Part shown: in pieces, positions 5,936 to 8,974 of the stretch
Numbering within the stretch: position 1 is the stretch's first letter
How the letters are laid out: each line of letters starts with the position of its first letter
Assembly: GCA_017419895.1 (NCBI GenBank)
Contig: JAFOKI010000009.1
Span: forward strand, 1-8,974
DNA: 8,974 nucleotides
Direction: 5' to 3'
DNA from: Eubacterium sp.
GTDB taxonomy: Bacteria > Bacillota > Clostridia > Peptostreptococcales > Anaerovoracaceae
Translations under genes and position numbers: made by a program
The notes under the pieces: model-generated
Told to the model about the DNA's origin: nothing
What the model saw: only the letters and a program-made list of their open reading frames with translations
The model's database searches: none

Positions 5936-6534
5936 ACGCAAACTCGGATGAAGGTCCCGCCGGAACCAAGTTCGGTCCGCTGCAGCTGAAAGCCTCCAAG
6001 GTGAAAAAGGCCAGCATCAAACTTTCCTGGAAGAAACCCGCAGGCGCCGCAAAATTCGTCATATACGCGAACGCTTGCGGAAAGGGCAAGAAATATCAGA
6101 AACTCGCGACAACGATCGGAAAATCCAAAACGATCAAGAAAGTCGCAGGCGCGAAACTCAAGAACGGCAAATACTACAAGTTCCTCCTGGTCGCGCTCGA
6201 CGCTAATAACAAAGTCGTCTCGACATCCAAGACAGTCCATGTCGCGACCGCCGGTGGAAAAGTCGGAAACAACAAAGCTGTCACGACCAAAGCCAAAAAG
6301 AACAAAGTAACGATCAAGGTCGGGAAAACATTCAAACTCGCGGCCAAGACCGTACCCGCGAGCAAGAAACTCAAAGTCAAGAAGCACCGCAATGTCATGT
6401 ATGAGACATCAAACAAAGCCATTGCGACCGTCAGCAAGAAAGGCGTGATCAAGGGTGTGAAGAAAGGTACATGCTTTGTTTACGCCTACGCCCAGAACGG
6501 CGTGTTCAAGAAGATAAAGGTAACAGTGAAATAA
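5890..6534 (+). pseudogene. C-terminal FN3 and Ig-like part of the frameshifted gene
   Basis: This frame continues the gene starting at 5486 after a shift of one base. It reads VGPGASAEAAEKAI, then an FN3-like domain (LQLKASKVKKASIKLSWKK ... VSTSKTVHVAT) and a lysine-rich Big_2 domain (NKVTIKVGKTFKLAAK ... KKGTCFVYAYAQNG), ending VTVK. The order and sequence match residues 842-1047 of the metalloprotease. The frame is blocked upstream by TAA at 5878-5880. The first plausible internal start is GTG at 6001, inside the FN3 domain and without a ribosome binding site, so independent expression is unlikely. Otherwise the segment is intact and free of stops, so the break is either recent or an artefact. 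The stop at 6532-6534 is one base before the next ATG. Confidence 0.75.
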
Positions 6535-6535
6535 T

Positions 6536-7201
6536 ATGGCAAGCAGAAAAGAAAAAGACAAGAGACCGCTCGAGGCCTCGGATATAGTATGGGCTGTGAT
6601 CGGGCTTGCCGTGATGGGCGGCCTCGCCTACTGGTACATGCCCGCGTTCCCGGTCGTACTGTTCGGGCTGTTTGCCGCGGCCCTTGTCGCCGATATTTAT
6701 CTGGTGCGGGAGAATAACGAGGGTAAAAAGCGCGAGCTTTGGACGAGCTGGATGATCACGCTCGGCACGGTACTTGGTTTCTGCATCCTTCAGGCAAAAG
6801 CCGTGCTTCCTGCTGACCCGTTTATGGCAAGAATTTTCAGGTTGGTCCCGGCGATATTCTTTGTCGCTATGCTGTTCACGGTACACCGCGCCAACAACTC
6901 GCCCGAGAACGGCCTTGGCTTTGTCGGCATGGGACTCCTCGTCATATCCTGGTTCACCAACACTTACGCGTCACACTCGTTCTTCCACGATCTGTTCTGC
7001 CTGGTCAACGATGCGATAATGCTGGTGCTTCTGATACATGCCATTTCCTTCCTGATTCAGGCATTCAAAAGACATAAACCGTCCGCAGTCATGTTCCCAG
7101 TGATCTGTTTCGCGGTCTACTATATTTCAAAGCCACTTACCGGGTTTTACGGCTACGAAGTCGCTAAAAATCTGTTTCTGAAATTGATACACATGCAATA
7201 A
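6536..7201 (+). CDS. Multi-span membrane protein of unknown function
   Basis: 221 residues with a charged cytoplasmic-looking start (MASRKEKDKR) and about seven hydrophobic segments, roughly at 17-34, 37-57, 71-88, 101-116, 126-144, 154-177 and 184-200. I recognise no family and see no transporter, kinase or protease motif. Polar residues in or near the membrane include H117, H147, H151, D152 and D159, but no diagnostic pattern. The ATG is one base after the stop of the preceding gene. Its only Shine-Dalgarno-like sequence (AAAGG, 6516-6520) is rather far at 15 bases, so translation may depend on ribosomes ending at 6534. If the upstream frameshift is real, that coupling would be lost. The fructokinase gene begins 31 bases after its stop, so it probably shares that transcript. 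Confidence 0.75.
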   Translation: MASRKEKDKRPLEASDIVWAVIGLAVMGGLAYWYMPAFPVVLFGLFAAALVADIYLVRENNEGKKRELWTSWMITLGTVLGFCILQAKAVLPADPFMARIFRLVPAIFFVAMLFTVHRANNSPENGLGFVGMGLLVISWFTNTYASHSFFHDLFCLVNDAIMLVLLIHAISFLIQAFKRHKPSAVMFPVICFAVYYISKPLTGFYGYEVAKNLFLKLIHMQ

Positions 7202-7220
7202 CAAAGCCGCGCCGCGATTG

Positions 7221-7226
7221 AAAGGA
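7221..7226 (+). promoter_or_regulatory. Ribosome binding site fixing the kinase start at 7233
   Basis: AAAGGA sits six bases before the ATG at 7233. A longer reading from TTG at 7218 would place this site inside the gene and add five residues ahead of the conserved beta strand, so 7233 is preferred. Confidence 0.7.
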
Positions 7227-7232
7227 AAAAGA

Positions 7233-8183
7233 ATGAAAATTACCTGTATCGGTGAGATTCTCATAGATCTTACCCAAACCGGAACCGACGAGAATGGTAT
7301 TCCCATATTCAAAGCTAACCCGGGCGGCGCACCTGCGAACGTCGCAGTCTGCGCTTCCCGTCTTGGAGCGGACACGGCCTTTATCGGCTGCGTCGGACGG
7401 GATCAGTTTGGAGATCAGTTGAAATCGGTACTGATCGACAACCGGGTAGATGCGGACACGCTCATGACTACAGACCAGGCTTCCACAACTATCGCGCTCG
7501 TTACCGTTGATGAAAACGGAGAGAGAAGTTTCACTTTTCTCAGAAAACCGGGAGCGGACACGCTGATCGAACCGGGGAAAGCAGCCGCGGCAGCGGTGCA
7601 GGCAGATATTCTTCATTTCGGAAGTGTGAGCCTGACCGACACCACTTGTAGAGATACAATCATGGCTGCGGTCAGATCAGCAAAAGAAAGCGGCACAGCG
7701 ATCACATACGACCCGAACTACCGGGCAGCGCTTTGGCCAAACGAAGAATACGCGATCAAAACCATGCGCATGCCCCTTCCCTACTGCGACATAGTTAAGA
7801 TCAGTGATGAAGAAACGGAACTGATGACCGGTTACAAAAATCCCCGCGCAGCTGCGGCTGAACTGATCCGCATAATGCGGAACGGAGCCGATTCACCAAA
7901 ACTCGTCCTGGTCACACTCGGTGCGGAAGGCGCGCTTTGGAGATATGGTGACCGGGAAGGAACCGTCCCCGGCATTAGTGTGAAAATCGCCGACACGAAC
8001 GGCGCGGGTGATACTTTCTTCGGCGCAGTCCTGTCGAAAATCGCCGCAAGAGGCGGTCTTGCGGACATGACCGATGACGAAATAGATTCCATAGTGCGGT
8101 TCGCAAACAAGGCCGCGTCAGTCACGATAAGCAGACCCGGCGCGATACCCGCAATGCCCACTCTCGCTGACCTTGAAGTATAG
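7233..8183 (+). CDS. scrK: PfkB-family carbohydrate kinase, probable fructokinase
   Basis: A 316-residue cytoplasmic ribokinase-like kinase, the usual length for the family. It shows the N-terminal signature PGGAPANVAVCASRLG (30-45) followed by FIGCVGRDQFG (50-60), and the C-terminal signature DTNGAGDTF (254-262), with D260 as catalytic base and the glycines forming the anion hole. The ending ISRPGAIPAMPTL is typical of bacterial fructokinases (ATP + fructose to fructose 6-phosphate). The amylosucrase gene begins 84 bases downstream, which supports fructose as substrate because amylosucrase releases fructose from sucrose. Related PfkB kinases for 2-keto-3-deoxygluconate, ribose or adenosine cannot be fully excluded by motif alone; the context makes fructose the best choice. 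Confidence 0.88.
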   Translation: MKITCIGEILIDLTQTGTDENGIPIFKANPGGAPANVAVCASRLGADTAFIGCVGRDQFGDQLKSVLIDNRVDADTLMTTDQASTTIALVTVDENGERSFTFLRKPGADTLIEPGKAAAAAVQADILHFGSVSLTDTTCRDTIMAAVRSAKESGTAITYDPNYRAALWPNEEYAIKTMRMPLPYCDIVKISDEETELMTGYKNPRAAAAELIRIMRNGADSPKLVLVTLGAEGALWRYGDREGTVPGISVKIADTNGAGDTFFGAVLSKIAARGGLADMTDDEIDSIVRFANKAASVTISRPGAIPAMPTLADLEV

Positions 8184-8267
8184 CCGGTTCCGGACAAAAT
8201 CCCTGAATAATGAGGAATGCCGGACTATTCCCAATCAATAATAGATAGAATATCTGAGGGATGAGAA

Positions 8268-8974
8268 ATGACTGAATTCAACGTAAGATTCGACAAACAC
8301 CGCGACGAGCTCGAATGGCTTTACAGAGAACTTTACCATAATGACTCGCAAGCCTGGGAGTACTTTGTCGGAATGATCAGGCGCGCATGGGAAGCGAGGC
8401 CGGAGGCTTTGAAAAAACTCGACCTCGAGCGCGAAAAGGACCCGTACTGGTACAAGCGCCGCGAAATCACGGGCATGCTCATGTACGCCGACATGTTCGC
8501 GGGAACGCTAAGGGGCGTGAGCGAAAAGCTCAACTATATCACAGACTGTGGAGTGAATTATCTTCACCTGATGCCTCTTCTCGACTCACCGGAAGACCGA
8601 AGCGACGGCGGCTACGCGGTCAGCGACTTCCGGAAAGTCCGCCCCGACCTCGGTGACACCGACGATCTCGCGGAACTTGCCGAAAAATGCCACGAACGGG
8701 GAATTTGTCTTTGTCTGGATTTCGTGATGAACCACACGAGCGAAGACCACGCCTGGGCGCTTCGCGCGAAAGCCGGTGAAAAAGAATACCAGGACCGCTA
8801 TTTCTTCTACGACAATTGGGATATCCCCCGCGAATTCGAACGGACCGTCCCGCAGGTCTTCCCGACTACCGCGCCAGGTAATTTCACATGGTGCGAGCAG
8901 GCAGGAAAAGTCGTGATGACCACTTTTTACCCATTCCAATGGGACCTGAACTACGCGAATCCCACTGTCTTTAA
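8268..8974 (+). CDS. Amylosucrase (GH13_4), 5' part only
   Basis: The first 235 codons are open to the window end; the family is usually about 640 residues. Amylosucrase transfers glucose from sucrose onto an alpha-1,4-glucan and releases fructose. The N-terminal helical region (RFDKHRDELEWLYRELY, 7-23; WEARPEAL, 41-48) is typical of amylosucrases and not found in ordinary alpha-amylases. Next come the start of the GH13 barrel (YADMFAGTLRGV, 73-84; YLHLMPLL, 98-105), GGYAVSDFRKVRP (114-126) and conserved region I, DFVMNHT (151-157). APGNFTW and QWDLNYANP lie near the end. The catalytic Asp nucleophile and Glu acid/base fall beyond the window. The ATG follows GAGGG (8256-8260) by seven bases. 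No export signal is present, so the enzyme is probably intracellular. The 84-base gap after the kinase holds only a weak TAGAAT (8246-8251) and no terminator, so co-transcription is likely. A related GH13 sucrose-acting enzyme is possible but less likely. Confidence 0.88.
   Translation, partial: MTEFNVRFDKHRDELEWLYRELYHNDSQAWEYFVGMIRRAWEARPEALKKLDLEREKDPYWYKRREITGMLMYADMFAGTLRGVSEKLNYITDCGVNYLHLMPLLDSPEDRSDGGYAVSDFRKVRPDLGDTDDLAELAEKCHERGICLCLDFVMNHTSEDHAWALRAKAGEKEYQDRYFFYDNWDIPREFERTVPQVFPTTAPGNFTWCEQAGKVVMTTFYPFQWDLNYANPTVF

Noticed and set aside
6001..6534. Independent gene starting at GTG 6001
   Set aside because: The start falls inside the FN3 domain, has no ribosome binding site and no signal peptide. 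The frame is better explained as the continuation of the gene at 5486.

Overview
The window looks like a fragment of a Gram-positive anaerobe chromosome, most likely Bacillota (Clostridia, gut or rumen type). The reasons are AGGA-type ribosome binding sites, short AT-rich promoters, near-balanced base composition, and several secreted, lysine-rich proteins built from fibronectin-type-III-like and bacterial Ig-like (Big_2) domains. The genus cannot be fixed from the sequence. No rRNA, tRNA, CRISPR array or insertion sequence was seen.

Layout. Positions 1-80 are the 3' end of a gene for a secreted Ig-like-domain protein. A 334-base intergenic region follows, holding a long inverted repeat (129-231) and a promoter. 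The gene at 415-3558 encodes a 1047-residue secreted M6-family metalloprotease with two HW...CxxC repeats, an FN3-like domain and a C-terminal Ig-like domain. A hairpin terminator lies at 3615-3656. On the minus strand come a start-less Ig-like fragment (3698-3937) and a metallo-beta-lactamase-fold hydrolase (4178-5050). The 435-base divergent region 5051-5485 holds the hydrolase promoter, two palindromes, a second copy of the inverted-repeat element and a plus-strand promoter.

From 5486 all genes run on the plus strand with short gaps. First is a second secreted protein with the same C-terminal FN3/Ig-like module, broken by a one-base frameshift near 5881-5892. One base later starts a multi-span membrane protein of unknown function (6536-7201), then a PfkB-family fructokinase (7233-8183), then the start of an amylosucrase (GH13_4) gene that runs off the window (8268-8974).

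Two themes stand out. One is a surface/secretome cluster whose members share one cationic C-terminal module (four copies in different states of preservation) and whose two secreted-protein promoters sit behind related inverted repeats. The other is a sucrose module: amylosucrase splits sucrose into glucan and fructose, and fructokinase phosphorylates the released fructose. The kinase and amylosucrase probably belong to one transcript, which may start as far upstream as the promoter at 5429.
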